Source: a bacterium (lineage in GTDB: Bacteria; Patescibacteriota; Microgenomatia; Levybacterales; UBA12049). From it: a stretch of DNA of 37,243 nt. The stretch lies in the NCBI GenBank assembly GCA_021785915.1, contig JAJYEF010000004.1, positions 1 through 37,243 on the forward strand, written 5' to 3'. The first letter of the stretch is position 1; each line of letters begins with the position of its first letter. The notes below the pieces were generated by a model. That model searched no databases. It saw only the letters and a list, made by a program, of their open reading frames with translations, and was not told the DNA's origin. The position numbers and the translations under genes are program-made. This document shows positions 26,215 through 35,163 of this stretch, piece by piece.

Positions 26215-27874
26215 GGGTTTCGATCCTGTCCAAATTATCGTCTAGTATAAATTTTGCAATCTGTCTCCCTCCGGCAAGATGCGGCAAAATTACATAATCG
26301 GCGCCTTCTTTATAAAGTTCTTTTGCATCCTTAACGTCCAGGGCCATCATAACTATTTTTGCCTTTCTATTTTCATGCTTTAATTCCTTCAGAAGCAATA
26401 AGTTATCCTGGATATCAGGGATCGTCGAGATTACAAGTTTTGCCTCGTCGATTTTTGCTCTCTGCTGTATATCAAGGTCTGAAATATCCCCGAAAATCCT
26501 GTGTACTTTCTTATTTTCATATTTTTTAATCATATTAGGATCAAAATCGACAATTATTACTTCCCTATCCCTATCTTCCAAAGCCTCAACTATACTCTCC
26601 CCCATTTGGTCTCCCCCCACAACAACAACATGACCGCTTAATTCATCCAGATTTTCATCGCTTTCAAAAATCAGATCTTTTCGGGGATTCGCGCGTTCCA
26701 TGAATTCGATTCTTCCGGCAACTTTTTTATAAAGCGATTTCCAGTGTGTTATTCCGTAAGTTGATACTGCAAAGGTTATAATGCCAACCAAAGTTATAAG
26801 AGAAACAATATTCTGGTTAATATGCCCAAGCTTAAACCCGAGAAAAATAAGTATTAAAGAAAACTCCGAGATCTGTGAAAGGGATACTCCGGTTAAAAAC
26901 GATGTCCTTTTCCTGTAACCTAAAGTCCCGAAAATCGCCATTACGATTAAAGGCTTTAATAAAAGTACAAAAAGCGACAGAATAATAGCCGGTATTATAA
27001 TTTGTCCTATATTTGCAAAAGACATCTGAAGTCCTAAAAGCACAAAAAATATTACGATAAAAAAATCTCTCAGGATTTTTGCCTTTGCGATTATCTGGTA
27101 GCTTACCAAAGAATTTGCAAGAGCAACTCCCGCCAGAAATCCCCCTATTTCTATAGAAAAACCTACATATTTTGAGCTTACAATCGCGGCCAAACCGAAA
27201 ACCCAGGCAAGGCTTACCAGAAATAAAGTCTCGGGAGATTTTGCTACAAAATCGACGACTTTGGGAAAGACATATTTACTTAGAAATGCTATAAACGCTA
27301 AAAGCATAAAGCCTTTAACAGCAATTGCGGCTAAATTTACCAGCGATATAAATCCTCCGGTCTCAAGACTAAAGCCCGAAAGAATCATCAGGAAAATTAT
27401 CGCGACAATATCCTGTATGAGAAGAATTCCTACGGAAAACTTGGCATGCAGGCTATGAAGCTCCCTCTGGTCGGATAAAAGCTTCACGACTATTATGGTA
27501 GAAGAGAATGTAAGTGCGGTAGCTACATAAACTGAGGTAATCGCGTTAAAGCCGAAAAGGCTTGATGCTAAAAATCCTAGTGCAAAAGTTATAAAGATCT
27601 GCCCGAGGGAGGAAAAAATGATCGTTTTACCTATGCTTGCGAGTTCAGAAATCTTTATTTCAAGCCCCACCATAAATAGAAGCAAAGTTATTCCCAGATT
27701 TGAAAGGGTCTGCAAAAAATCTTTATTAGGCGATCCCAAGAAAGGCACTGTGGAAATAAAGATACCGGTTAATATATATGCAAGGATCTCCGGTTGCCTG
27801 AAGAATCTGAAAATAAGAGAAAATAAAGCCGCAATCACTATGATTACGGACAGATCCAAGAAAATATTTCCCAT
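26183..27874 (-). CDS. CPA2-family cation:proton antiporter with TrkA-N domain (KefB/KefC-like)
   Basis: Multi-TM domain ([34 protein letters not shown]) plus [33 protein letters not shown] Rossmann. Confidence 0.92.
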   Translation of the reverse strand: MGNIFLDLSVIIVIAALFSLIFRFFRQPEILAYILTGIFISTVPFLGSPNKDFLQTLSNLGITLLLFMVGLEIKISELASIGKTIIFSSLGQIFITFALGFLASSLFGFNAITSVYVATALTFSSTIIVVKLLSDQRELHSLHAKFSVGILLIQDIVAIIFLMILSGFSLETGGFISLVNLAAIAVKGFMLLAFIAFLSKYVFPKVVDFVAKSPETLFLVSLAWVFGLAAIVSSKYVGFSIEIGGFLAGVALANSLVSYQIIAKAKILRDFFIVIFFVLLGLQMSFANIGQIIIPAIILSLFVLLLKPLIVMAIFGTLGYRKRTSFLTGVSLSQISEFSLILIFLGFKLGHINQNIVSLITLVGIITFAVSTYGITHWKSLYKKVAGRIEFMERANPRKDLIFESDENLDELSGHVVVVGGDQMGESIVEALEDRDREVIIVDFDPNMIKKYENKKVHRIFGDISDLDIQQRAKIDEAKLVISTIPDIQDNLLLLKELKHENRKAKIVMMALDVKDAKELYKEGADYVILPHLAGGRQIAKFILDDNLDRIETLRHRDENYLG

Positions 27875-27981
27875 TAGTTATTTATAACAAGCTTTAAGCT
27901 CGGTAGTCAATTAACACTGTCAAATTCTCATCATAGAGGTTACTATGGCAATTTTACAAGGCGAATGGTATATTACACTTT

Positions 27982-28653
27982 ATGCTACTAACTCTTATAG
28001 GCAAAATAAAAGAGGCTGCCGACGTTAAGACTTTTATTTTTAGACCGCAGAAACCAATTGTCTGGGAAGCGGGACAATACCTTATCTACTCACTTCCCCA
28101 CGACAAAGAGGATTTAAGAGGAAGAATGAGATTCTTTACAATTTCAAAAGCTCCTTTTGAAAAAAATGTTTCGATAACGACTAGGATTGTAAAAAATTCA
28201 AGCACTTTCAAGAAAACTTTGGATGGCTTAAAAATAGGCGAGCAATTGAATGCAAAAGGTCCAGACGGGGACTTTATAATAAAAAACTATAAAAAAGATT
28301 ACGTATTTATCGCCGGAGGAATCGGCATAACGCCGTTTCGTTCAATTCTAAAACAGCTTGAATATAAGAAAAAAAATCCAAACATTCTGCTTTTCTACGC
28401 ATGCAGAAACGATGATATTGTTTTCAAAAAAGAACTGGACAGTCTTAAATTGAAGAATCTAAAAATAACTTTTTTTGTTTCAAAAAAAGTCGGCAAATCC
28501 GACCTAATAAAAATAAAAGGGTATACTAAAAAAATATATTACATTTCCGGCCCAGATCCGATGGTTGACGGATTAGAAAAGATTTTGACAAGTCTCAAGG
28601 TTCCTAAAAAGAACATAAACCTGGACTATTTTTCGGGCTATGAAGAAATTTAG
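27982..28653 (+). CDS. FAD/NAD(P)-binding ferredoxin-reductase-like oxidoreductase
   Basis: GQYLIYSLPH..RMRFFTISKAP; KGPDGDF; FIAGGIGITPFRSIL; YYISGPDPMVDGLEKIL. Confidence 0.88.
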   Translation: MLLTLIGKIKEAADVKTFIFRPQKPIVWEAGQYLIYSLPHDKEDLRGRMRFFTISKAPFEKNVSITTRIVKNSSTFKKTLDGLKIGEQLNAKGPDGDFIIKNYKKDYVFIAGGIGITPFRSILKQLEYKKKNPNILLFYACRNDDIVFKKELDSLKLKNLKITFFVSKKVGKSDLIKIKGYTKKIYYISGPDPMVDGLEKILTSLKVPKKNINLDYFSGYEEI

Positions 28654-28910
28654 TTTTTTTCTTTTGTTTCCACCTGACCTTCTGTGATTGCCAGAAGTTT
28701 TGAAAGTTCGGTTGCGAATTTTCCGGCGTGTTCCCTGCTCATTCCGATTCTGGAAACGACCCTTGCCTTATTGGTATTCCCTACCCTTTGCATGACATCC
28801 AAAACCAAGCCGTCCTGATTCGCGGTCATGGATATACTGTCCGTATACATAATAGGAGTTGTTTCGGGATTTATGTCGACCGAAATTTCCTGCTGTTTAT
28901 TTTTATCCAT
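28650..28910 (-). CDS. DUF3467-like small protein
   Basis: YTDSISMTANQDGLVLDVMQRVGNTNKARVVSRIGMSREHAGKFATELSKLL; start set at MDKNKQQ with AAGGGGGTGAT SD. Confidence 0.7.
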   Translation of the reverse strand: MDKNKQQEISVDINPETTPIMYTDSISMTANQDGLVLDVMQRVGNTNKARVVSRIGMSREHAGKFATELSKLLAITEGQVETKEKN

Positions 28911-28925
28911 TTTTATCACCCCCTT

Positions 28926-29846
28926 TTAAAGATACATTATTTCCTCTTCCAAGGTTACATTAAATTTTTCTTTTACGGCTTTTTTGGCAAACTCGATTAG
29001 GTTTTTAACGTCATCTGTTTTAGCGTTTCCAAGATTTACTATAAAATTTGGATGTTTTTCCGAAATCTGCGCGTCCCCTTCCCTTTTTCCTTTTAAATTA
29101 CATAGATACAAAAGCTTTGCAACCGGAATCACGGGAAAAGGGTCATTTTTTACAAATTGCATTAAGTCCTTTTTCTGTTGTTCTGTAAGGATTACAACTG
29201 GGATATTTTTGAAGGTACTTCCAAGACTGGGTCTATCCATCGGATGCTTTTTATACCGGTAGTCTATCTTTTCCCGTATAGATTTTTTAATAGCCTCTTT
29301 GTCACCTTTTTTTAAACCAAGCTTTACCGTAAGAATTATTTCGTCTTTTGCCTTAGTTTTAAAGATACTTGTTCTGTAACCAAATTCGCATTCCTTATTA
29401 TTCCTTTTTTTCTCCTCCAGAGTTTTGATGTCTAAGCTCATGACTTCTAAAACCAGGTCTTTTGTTTCCCCTCCAAAAGCACCGGCATTGCCCCTTACGG
29501 CTCCACCGATTGAACCGGGTAATCCCCCTGCCCACTCAAGTCCTGATAGGGAATTTTCAACGCAGAAATTAAGAAGGTCCGATACCAATACGCCTGCTCC
29601 CACAGTAACCTTGTCATCTTGTTTATCGACTCCCGGAACTGTGCAATGGATTACCAATCCCTCAAATCCTTTTTCGCCTATTAATATATTGGTACCGTTG
29701 CCTAAAATAAAAGCGGGTAGATCTTTGTCCCAATTCTTTAAATCTTCTACTAAGATATCTTTTGACGAAGCTTCCAAAAAATACAAGGCCGGTCCCCCGA
29801 TTTTGTAGTTGCTGAATTCTTTCAAAGATACGTTTTGCCTGATCAT
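28926..29846 (-). CDS. murB: UDP-N-acetylmuramate dehydrogenase
   Basis: NYKIGGPALYFLEA; LGNGTNILIGEKGFEGLVI; GLEWAGGLPGSIGGAVRGNAGAFGGE; FGYRTSIFK; RPSLGSTFKN. MIRQNV start favoured by TATAAT 6 nt upstream. Confidence 0.95.
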   Translation of the reverse strand: MIRQNVSLKEFSNYKIGGPALYFLEASSKDILVEDLKNWDKDLPAFILGNGTNILIGEKGFEGLVIHCTVPGVDKQDDKVTVGAGVLVSDLLNFCVENSLSGLEWAGGLPGSIGGAVRGNAGAFGGETKDLVLEVMSLDIKTLEEKKRNNKECEFGYRTSIFKTKAKDEIILTVKLGLKKGDKEAIKKSIREKIDYRYKKHPMDRPSLGSTFKNIPVVILTEQQKKDLMQFVKNDPFPVIPVAKLLYLCNLKGKREGDAQISEKHPNFIVNLGNAKTDDVKNLIEFAKKAVKEKFNVTLEEEIMYL

Positions 29847-29908
29847 TTTTTCATTATACAATGAACGTTAATCAATAAACAGTGTTCGAGGTCTTTGTAG
29901 TATTGATT

Positions 29909-31084
29909 CTATTGACCCGGGGCTGTTCCGAGAGTTGCGGTTAGATCGACCGTTTTACCGTTTCTCCATACTGTTATACTTACTGTATCACCCGGTTTTT
30001 TCTTTGCTATTATGCCGGCAAGGTCGTTTTTCTCTGTTACCGCTTCTCCGTCAAACTTTACGATTATGTCTCCCTGTTGAATTCCGGCTTTCTCCGCCGG
30101 CGACCCGGCCACAACACTTCTGATATAAGCTCCCTGTACGACGTCGTTTAGAAGCGCCATCTGCTGGGAAAGTGTTGTATAGGTGACCCCGAGGTAAGGC
30201 CTGTTAAATTGTCCTGTTTTATTAAAGTTGGTTATTGCGTCTTTGACTATGTTTATAGGAAGCGCAAAACCTATATTCTGGCCGTTTTGCGCAATAGCCG
30301 TATTAATTCCAATTACGTCTGCGTTTGAATCAACCAGGGGACCTCCCGAATTTCCCGGATTTATCGCCGCGTCGGTCTGTATCACATTATTAAGGTTTTC
30401 TACATACCCCTGGAACTGGTCACCGGCTGTCACAGTCCTACCAAGGCCAGATATTACTCCCGTTGTAACCGTATTCCTGAACTCACCGAGTGCTGTTCCT
30501 ATTGCCACTACAAACTGGCCGACCTGAAGTTTTGACGAATCTCCCATAACAACAGGGGTAAGTGTTGTTCCAGGGTTTTGATTTGGATCAATTTTTAAAA
30601 TTGCGATGTCATTAAGAGGGTCCCTGTAAATATTCTTGACCGTGTATTTTTTGCCCGTACTTGTTATTACGTCGTAAGTAGCGGGCGCAGGATCGGCAAC
30701 TACGTGTTTGCTTGTTACAATTAAACCGTCGCTCGATACGATAAATCCCGAGCCTATTGCGGAAACCTGAGGAGCCTGGCTTTGAGGTGTTTGCTGCTGT
30801 GGAAGACCAAAACCGAATATCTGGAAAGGTCCGAAGTTAAAAGAGTTATTGTTAAGTGTTTGCGGAGGCGTATACTCTTCGACAGTAACAACGGAAGGGC
30901 CCACTTTTTTAACGTCTGAAATTGTAGCTGACTGTTCCGATACAACTTTAATTACAGTAGTCTTGCCCGTGCCATTAGGTGACAAGTTTACCAATGCTGA
31001 AAGTTTCGGCAAATATGTAACCGCAACGGTCCATATTCCCAAAGCTACTATCAATACGATTAGTATTCCTACAAGCTTTTTCAT
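29909..31084 (-). CDS. HtrA/DegP-like trypsin-fold serine protease with PDZ domain
   Basis: SSDGLIVTSKHVV, NDIAILKID, QTDAAINPGNSGGPLVD, C-terminal PDZ; SD AGGAGG upstream. Confidence 0.95.
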   Translation of the reverse strand: MKKLVGILIVLIVALGIWTVAVTYLPKLSALVNLSPNGTGKTTVIKVVSEQSATISDVKKVGPSVVTVEEYTPPQTLNNNSFNFGPFQIFGFGLPQQQTPQSQAPQVSAIGSGFIVSSDGLIVTSKHVVADPAPATYDVITSTGKKYTVKNIYRDPLNDIAILKIDPNQNPGTTLTPVVMGDSSKLQVGQFVVAIGTALGEFRNTVTTGVISGLGRTVTAGDQFQGYVENLNNVIQTDAAINPGNSGGPLVDSNADVIGINTAIAQNGQNIGFALPINIVKDAITNFNKTGQFNRPYLGVTYTTLSQQMALLNDVVQGAYIRSVVAGSPAEKAGIQQGDIIVKFDGEAVTEKNDLAGIIAKKKPGDTVSITVWRNGKTVDLTATLGTAPGQ

Positions 31085-31094
31085 AAATTTCCTC

Positions 31095-32330
31095 CTATTT
31101 TACTAACTCGTATACTGCTTTTTCAAGTTGAGTGTCGGTCGCCGGCTGATTCGGATCCAAACTTACCTTAACATCCGGAGTAAGACCTTTTCCGTTAACC
31201 CAGGTACCATTAGGCGTAAGCCATTTTGCTATTGTTACATGTAAGCCTGCTTCCCCGCCTAAATCCAGTGCTTCCTGGACGGTACCTTTTCCAAACGACT
31301 GCTCTCCGACAAGTATAGCCCTGTTATGGTCTCTCAAAGCTCCCGATACTATTTCGGATGCGGATGCGCTTCCGCCGTTAATAAGTACCACAACTTTTGT
31401 ACTTGGATTGGTCAAGAGCCCCTGCCTTGTAACCGTTAACTCCGTATTTAATATCGGGCTTTCCTCTTTTACGACCACATCCCCTACAGGCAAAAATTCC
31501 GATGCGATAAACTGCGCGTCCGTTAAATACCCGCCAGGATTGTTCCTAAGGTCCAGCACTACGCCCTTTATGCTTTTATCCTTATTAATCTGGTTTGCCA
31601 ATCTGATATAGGCATATTTTACGCAATCGGACTTTGTACACGGGTCGCCTTTTGCAACCAGCGTGCAACCGCTGCCGGTACACTCTGCGTTAAGTACGTC
31701 CATTACGACGCTTTTTACCGTTATGACATCCCTTGTTATTTTTATATCGGTCGGGGTCTTGGCGCCCTTGTGAAGGACGGTCAGCGTAACTACAGTTCCC
31801 TTAGGACCCCTTATTTTATTTACCGCGTCTGTCAATGTCCAGCCGGCAGTGGATTTTCCGTCCACTCCCAAAATTACATCTCCTGCCTTTAAGCCCGCTT
31901 TTTCCGCCGGGCTTCCGTCTAAAGGCGCCATTACTATAATGTTCTTGTTTTGTGTAGTAAGCTCTGCTCCTATTCCCGTAAACTGTCCAGCCAGCCCCTG
32001 CTTAAAATCCGTATTTTGTACAGGCGGCAGGTATAAAGTAAACGGATCGCCCAGCGCTCCTACCATTCCTTCTATAGCGCCGTTTAGCATTTGTTGCTGA
32101 TTGAGTTTTGACTTATCGTAATAATCCTGTTCAAGCCTTTGCCAAACTGTCCAGAACGGATTAAAGTCGACGTTGATTACTCCGGGAGGAGGCTCTTTGC
32201 TGGCAACGTTTAATACAGGTTTATAATTGTTCCAGTCAAGAGTAACTTTATTCACTCCGTAAAAATATCCTGCAAAAAAAGCTATCAATATTACAATTAC
32301 GACCTGCAAAACACGTGTTCTGTTTTTCAT
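31095..32330 (-). CDS. S41 family C-terminal processing peptidase
   Basis: PDZ (IVMAPLDGSPAEKAGLKAGDVILGVDGKS); GVVLDLRNNPGGYL; VLINGGSASASEIVSGALRDHNRAILVGEQSFGKGTVQ. Confidence 0.95.
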   Translation of the reverse strand: MKNRTRVLQVVIVILIAFFAGYFYGVNKVTLDWNNYKPVLNVASKEPPPGVINVDFNPFWTVWQRLEQDYYDKSKLNQQQMLNGAIEGMVGALGDPFTLYLPPVQNTDFKQGLAGQFTGIGAELTTQNKNIIVMAPLDGSPAEKAGLKAGDVILGVDGKSTAGWTLTDAVNKIRGPKGTVVTLTVLHKGAKTPTDIKITRDVITVKSVVMDVLNAECTGSGCTLVAKGDPCTKSDCVKYAYIRLANQINKDKSIKGVVLDLRNNPGGYLTDAQFIASEFLPVGDVVVKEESPILNTELTVTRQGLLTNPSTKVVVLINGGSASASEIVSGALRDHNRAILVGEQSFGKGTVQEALDLGGEAGLHVTIAKWLTPNGTWVNGKGLTPDVKVSLDPNQPATDTQLEKAVYELVK

Positions 32331-32417
32331 AACAATCTAATAATTATGCCAGAAAAGTTCTCCCCAATCAACAGACTAGTTTTAAAACTTAAAGCTTAAA
32401 AAAAACTGAAAAATAGG

Positions 32418-32666
32418 CTATATTCTGGCAGTAAAAGGAAGTAAGCCAAGATGCCTGGCGTATTTAACGTTTAGAGTAAGAGCCTTCTGGTGCTTTGAGC
32501 AAAGACCGCTTCTTGATCTTGGAATTATTTTTGCTCTTTCGGTTAAGAATCTGCTTAGTACTGCTGTATCGGAAAAATCAGGATCTTTTTTTTCCACACA
32601 AAAATAACACGTTTTGGGGGCACTTATTTGCTGTTTTCTTAAAACTCTCTTTTTAGCCTTTGCCAT
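32418..32666 (-). CDS. rpsR: 30S ribosomal protein S18
   Basis: CYFCVEKKDPDFSDTAVLSRFLTERAKIIPRSRSGLCSKHQKALTLNVKYARHLGLLPFT. Confidence 0.95.
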   Translation of the reverse strand: MAKAKKRVLRKQQISAPKTCYFCVEKKDPDFSDTAVLSRFLTERAKIIPRSRSGLCSKHQKALTLNVKYARHLGLLPFTARI

Positions 32667-32669
32667 ATC

Positions 32670-33161
32670 TTAGAAGGGAATATCGTCAGGAGCTATATCT
32701 TCGTCCTGCGGGGCTTCTTCTTCCTCCTTTTTTGATTTAGTTTTTTCTTTTTCCTTTTTCTTGGTTTCGGGCTTTTCTTCTTCAGGAGCCTCTTCCGAAG
32801 ATTCCGATACCTGCTCTTCTCCGTTTCTTCTCGAATCAAGAAGAATCATGTCAGAAATTATTATCTCTGTTGTCTGCTTTTGGGTTCCGTCCTGAGCGGT
32901 CCAGTTTCTCGTGGTTAGCCTTCCCTCGACATAAACTTTTCTCCCCTTAACCAGAAATTGCGAGCAAAGCTCAGCAAGCTTATTCCACGCAACAATCCTG
33001 TGGAATTCAACTTCTTCCTTTTTTTCTCCCGAGTCCGTAGTCCAATTCCTGTTGGTTGCAATCGAAAAAGAACACACTGCCGTACCACTCGGCGTATACC
33101 TTAATTCGGGATCCCTCGTTAAATTTCCTATTAATTGAACTCTGTTTAAAGAACGTGCCAT
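32670..33161 (-). CDS. ssb: single-stranded DNA-binding protein
   Basis: MARSLNRVQLIGNLTRDPELRYTPSGTAVCSFSIATNRNW..KEEVEFHRIVAWNKLAELCSQFLVKGRKVYVEGRLTTRNW; acidic tail DEDIAPDDIPF. Confidence 0.97.
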   Translation of the reverse strand: MARSLNRVQLIGNLTRDPELRYTPSGTAVCSFSIATNRNWTTDSGEKKEEVEFHRIVAWNKLAELCSQFLVKGRKVYVEGRLTTRNWTAQDGTQKQTTEIIISDMILLDSRRNGEEQVSESSEEAPEEEKPETKKKEKEKTKSKKEEEEAPQDEDIAPDDIPF

Positions 33162-33175
33162 TTTTTGTTTATAAA

Positions 33176-33454
33176 TTATTTACCTCTTAAAAGCAAGTGT
33201 CTAACCACTTCATCCTGCGCTAAGAGTCTTTTTTCGAAGTCTTTTTCAATATTGTCCTTTGTCTCGAACAGGTAATTTACAAAAAAAGCCGAATCCTGAC
33301 CTTTTATAGCATAAGAAAGCGGTTTTTCTCCCCACTCCTCCTCTTTCTCAAACTTGGCTCCTTTAATCCACGACTTAACGGTATCCAAGATTTTTTTCCT
33401 TGATGCCTCGTTAAGAGAGTTTCTCAGGACAAGGACTAACTGATAATTTCTCAT
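33176..33454 (-). CDS. rpsF: 30S ribosomal protein S6
   Basis: MRNYQLVLVLRNSLNEASRKKILDTVKSWI...EWGEKPLSYAIKGQDSAFFVNYLFE; upstream of ssb-rpsR. Confidence 0.93.
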   Translation of the reverse strand: MRNYQLVLVLRNSLNEASRKKILDTVKSWIKGAKFEKEEEWGEKPLSYAIKGQDSAFFVNYLFETKDNIEKDFEKRLLAQDEVVRHLLLRGK

Positions 33455-33463
33455 GTAGGGACA

Positions 33464-33492
33464 ATTTTACAATAAGAGGCCTCTTTAAGCAA
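33464..33492 (-). promoter_or_regulatory. putative rpsF-ssb-rpsR promoter containing a 12-bp palindrome
   Basis: Minus strand TTGCTT (33487-33492), 17 bp, TAAAAT (33464-33469), 9 nt to ATG; spacer holds AAGAGGCCTCTT (33474-33485). Confidence 0.6.
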
Positions 33493-33510
33493 GGCTGAAT
33501 TTAAAAAAGC

Positions 33511-34386
33511 TTACGATGTGGCAAGGATATATTCCCTGAAACTATCCTGGGCAAAATCATATTTTCCGTCCCTCATTTTTTCTACTCCTATCCTTTCCTG
33601 TTCAACAACATTTTTATAACCGTTAGTTTCCACAAGCTGTTCAATAAGTACCTCGTAATGATGGCTTCGTTTCTTTAGGATTTTTTCGGCGGCTACGAAA
33701 ACAATACTTACTTGATCTTGTTTAAACTTTGCTAGGTGCTTTTCAAAATCGTCCCATTTTCCTTTAAACGCATCCGTTTCTTCGCCGGTTTTAAACAGAA
33801 ATTGTAGTTGGTTTTTTATTTCGAGTCTTTTATCATCGTCCAAAAGATATTCCAAAAATTTTAAAGCTCTTTCTACATGGTAGTCGTTTGTTATAACCGC
33901 GGCATTTTGCCATGAATTTTTTGCACATAAATTTATTATGTCCATCATTTCGGTTAATGTTGACGTCGAACCGGGACTTTCGATAATTTTACTCTTATTA
34001 ACTTTTAATCGTTCGAGATCTTGCGCAACAACACTTGCAAACGGAGGCTGGTTTTGGGACTGGGTCAGTTGTTCGGATTCCTGGTTAAGATGATTGGGCC
34101 TGTGGCTCATCGTGACTATTTTTGCCTCCGGGTAATAAATGCTTAACTCGGCAGCCGCAACAGGTCTTGCTTTTGCTCCGCCCGTTTTTTCCGGGAAAAA
34201 CTTTCCTTTATAGGGAGAAGTGGTATACCTTTTTTTGCCGTTTGTCTTATCTGCTGCCCTATTCCCTCCTCCCAAAACAAAGATCGCGTCCGGATTTATG
34301 CCACGGAGTTCCCCTTCGTAATACTCTTTTTTGGAAAGCCTTACAACGATTTCTGCTTCAAAGACATTTGGTGACTCTTCCATCAT
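33511..34386 (-). CDS. DUF218 (YdcF/ElyC/SanA-like) domain protein
   Basis: PDAIFVLGGGNR...AKIVTMSHRPN..SKIIESPGSTSTLTEMMDIINLCAKNSWQNAAVITNDYHVERALKFL. Confidence 0.7.
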   Translation of the reverse strand: MMEESPNVFEAEIVVRLSKKEYYEGELRGINPDAIFVLGGGNRAADKTNGKKRYTTSPYKGKFFPEKTGGAKARPVAAAELSIYYPEAKIVTMSHRPNHLNQESEQLTQSQNQPPFASVVAQDLERLKVNKSKIIESPGSTSTLTEMMDIINLCAKNSWQNAAVITNDYHVERALKFLEYLLDDDKRLEIKNQLQFLFKTGEETDAFKGKWDDFEKHLAKFKQDQVSIVFVAAEKILKKRSHHYEVLIEQLVETNGYKNVVEQERIGVEKMRDGKYDFAQDSFREYILATS

Positions 34387-34430
34387 TAAGGTATAATTTA
34401 ATTATATGGGAAAGGAAGACGCCGGTGCAA
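34368..34430. promoter_or_regulatory. overlapping divergent promoters between DUF218 gene and amidase gene
   Basis: Plus TTGGTG 34368-34373, 18 bp, TATAAT 34392-34397; minus TTGCAC (34425-34430), 18 bp, TATAAT (34401-34406). Confidence 0.5.
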
Positions 34431-35158
34431 ATTCCGAACGGGAATATCTAAGAAAGCAGCTTCAATATCCGGACTGGTATATAAAACTGGAGGATTATTT
34501 AAAAACGCAAATCTATCCAGTTGTCCATGACAACCCCGAATTTATGCGGCAAAGAAATGGATTTTATTCGTTGGTCGAAGAAATGCTTGATAAAGGCGGG
34601 GTTCCTCTTGCTCGAGAAGGACTTAATCTTGATGCCGAAAGAAAACCCATAGATACGGTCGTAATTCATCATACAGAAGAAAATCCCGATATTACGCTTG
34701 AAAGATTAAACGCAATAGGCTTTGTACGACAATATGCGCAAAATTACTTGCACGGCGACGTTTGGGGTAAAAAAGGTTTAAGAGGTCAACCTATCTGGTC
34801 GGGGCATTTCAGGGATTTTGGAAACGGACAGCAAATGACTTTCTTTGCATACCACTGGCTTATAAGACCCGACGGCAGGGCGGAAAGGCTTTTGGAAGAC
34901 GGCGAAATCGGTCACCACGCCGGAAATTTAAATCTAGAAAGCATCGGCCTTTCGTTTTCCGGAAATTATGAACACTCTACCCCACCCGTTGAACAGATAG
35001 AGGAAGCGGCAAAAATAATAAAAGAAAACTATTCTTTTGTTGAAAATGCAAGAATATTAGGCCACTGCGAAGTAATGGAGGCCCGCACCTGTCCCGGAGA
35101 TATGTTTCTTGGCCAGCAGGGATGGAAAAATATTCTTATCGCAGAAATTGAAAAATAA
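34406..35158 (+). CDS. PGRP/amidase_2-type N-acetylmuramoyl-L-alanine amidase-like protein
   Basis: IDTVVIHHTEENPDITLERLN; AYHWLIRPDGRAERLLEDGEIGHHAGNLNLESIGLSFSGN; ILGHCEVMEARTCPGDMF. Confidence 0.85.
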   Translation: MGKEDAGANSEREYLRKQLQYPDWYIKLEDYLKTQIYPVVHDNPEFMRQRNGFYSLVEEMLDKGGVPLAREGLNLDAERKPIDTVVIHHTEENPDITLERLNAIGFVRQYAQNYLHGDVWGKKGLRGQPIWSGHFRDFGNGQQMTFFAYHWLIRPDGRAERLLEDGEIGHHAGNLNLESIGLSFSGNYEHSTPPVEQIEEAAKIIKENYSFVENARILGHCEVMEARTCPGDMFLGQQGWKNILIAEIEK

Positions 35159-35163
35159 TATTC

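Noticed and set aside
29909-32330. Adjacent S41 and HtrA-like proteases as a novel quality-control system
   Set aside because: Both are common envelope protease families with intact motifs; simple operon pairing is not enough for novelty.
32378-32389. AGTTTTAAAACT palindrome between ctpA and rpsR
   Set aside because: AT-rich, no loop or U-tract context that supports a terminator or operator.
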